From NCBI RefSeq assembly GCF_000753795.1, contig NZ_JPEO01000007.1, positions 62,001-126,000 of the forward strand: a stretch of 64,000 nucleotides of DNA, written 5' to 3'. The notes below the pieces were generated by a model. That model was not told where the DNA came from and did not search any database. It saw nothing but the letters and a program-made list of their open reading frames with translations. Both the position numbers and the translations under genes were made by a program. Shown piece after piece: positions 63,683 through 64,000 of this stretch. Position 1 is the stretch's first letter; the number at the start of each line of letters is the position of its first letter. The DNA comes from Shewanella mangrovi. GTDB taxonomy: Bacteria > Pseudomonadota > Gammaproteobacteria > Enterobacterales > Shewanellaceae.

Positions 63683-64000
63683 ATGAAAACGCCAACTATC
63701 AGCTTTATTTCTCACGGCGGCGGCCCTATGCCACTGCTCAATGATCCTGCCCACGCGGAGATGGTGAAACATTTACAAGGGCTGACCAAAAAACTAGATA
63801 AACCAAGCGCGATTCTGTTGATCAGTGCGCATTGGGAAGAAAGCGTCGCTACCGTCACTGCAGCCGCGCAACCGGGCATGATTTATGACTATTATGGATT
63901 CCCAGCAGAAACCTATAAAATTCAATACCCTGCACCAGGCGAGCCGGCGTTAGCCGAAAAAGTGCATGATGCACTGCAAGCGGCCGGAATTCCGGTACGC
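63683..64000 (+). CDS. LigB-type extradiol dioxygenase, YgiD-like (cut by window end)
   Basis: The first 106 residues are present. SFISHGGGPMPLLNDP and ILLISAHWEE carry the metal-ligand histidines of class III extradiol dioxygenases of the 4,5-DOPA type, and IYDYYGFPAETYKIQYPAPGEPALAEKV matches YgiD/YgiD-like proteins. It would open catechol rings. GGAG lies eight bases before ATG 63683. Third gene of the doxX operon. Confidence 0.9.
   Translation, partial: MKTPTISFISHGGGPMPLLNDPAHAEMVKHLQGLTKKLDKPSAILLISAHWEESVATVTAAAQPGMIYDYYGFPAETYKIQYPAPGEPALAEKVHDALQAAGIPVR

Overview
The window looks like chromosomal DNA of a Gammaproteobacterium of the Alteromonadales, most probably Shewanella or a close relative. 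Reasons: the conserved neighbourhood tRNA-Asp / dnaQ / rnhA / yafS-like / gloB, a recC-recB-recD order without ptrA, a TIGR03503-type protein, the msrPQ pair and a large TonB-dependent receptor. The genus call is inference from gene content and protein resemblance recalled from memory; no search was run. I see no prophage, transposase, CRISPR array or conjugation gene.

Layout. 1-4.1 kb: an RND efflux pump (permease cut by the window edge, plus adaptor) divergent from soxR, with a SoxR-type promoter between them. 4.3-7.1 kb: a TonB-dependent receptor preceded by two LacI-family-like operators. 7.1-8.4 kb: a gene-poor AT-rich stretch, then two identical tRNA-Asp genes with promoter and terminator. 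8.4-13.6 kb: TIGR03503 protein, dnaQ, rnhA, a LysR regulator, a YafS-like methyltransferase and gloB. 13.7-20 kb: mltD, a PAS chemoreceptor, an AsmA-family protein, a RraA-family protein and a small unknown gene. 20.2-22.6 kb: a periplasmic-binding-protein gene overlapping a membrane diguanylate cyclase gene. 22.5-27.8 kb: msrPQ, rmuC and slt. 27.8-39 kb: a six-gene cellulose operon on the minus strand (bcsR/P-like, bcsQ, fused bcsA-bcsB, bcsC, bcsD-like, bcsZ). 39.4-43.3 kb: a MoxR ATPase / DUF58 / transglutaminase trio. 43.4-52.6 kb: recC-recB-recD. 52.8-56.7 kb: a D-Ala-D-Ala ligase, an FAD-linked oxidase and a patatin-like lipase. 56.7-60.8 kb: a second RND pump. 61.2-64 kb: a LysR regulator divergent from doxX, a glutathionyl-hydroquinone reductase and the start of a LigB-type dioxygenase.

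How it fits together. The most distinctive block is the cellulose operon: tightly overlapping genes, a BcsA-BcsB fusion with what looks like an intact internal signal-peptidase site, a BcsD-like subunit alongside BcsQ and a BcsR/P-like protein, no BcsE/F/G, and a BcsC with an extra segment of about 185 residues. A 20-bp dyad (GTCA-N6-TGAC core) upstream of this operon recurs, 17 of 20 bases identical, in front of the PAS chemoreceptor gene 23.6 kb away. It resembles the FleQ box of Pseudomonas, and FleQ and its homologue FlrA link flagellar motility, c-di-GMP and exopolysaccharide. A diguanylate cyclase with its own binding-protein partner lies between the two sites. A motility-to-cellulose switch is therefore a testable inference from this window. 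Elsewhere the window holds stress and export functions (SoxR efflux, MsrPQ, hydroquinone reductase) and housekeeping DNA repair and wall metabolism.
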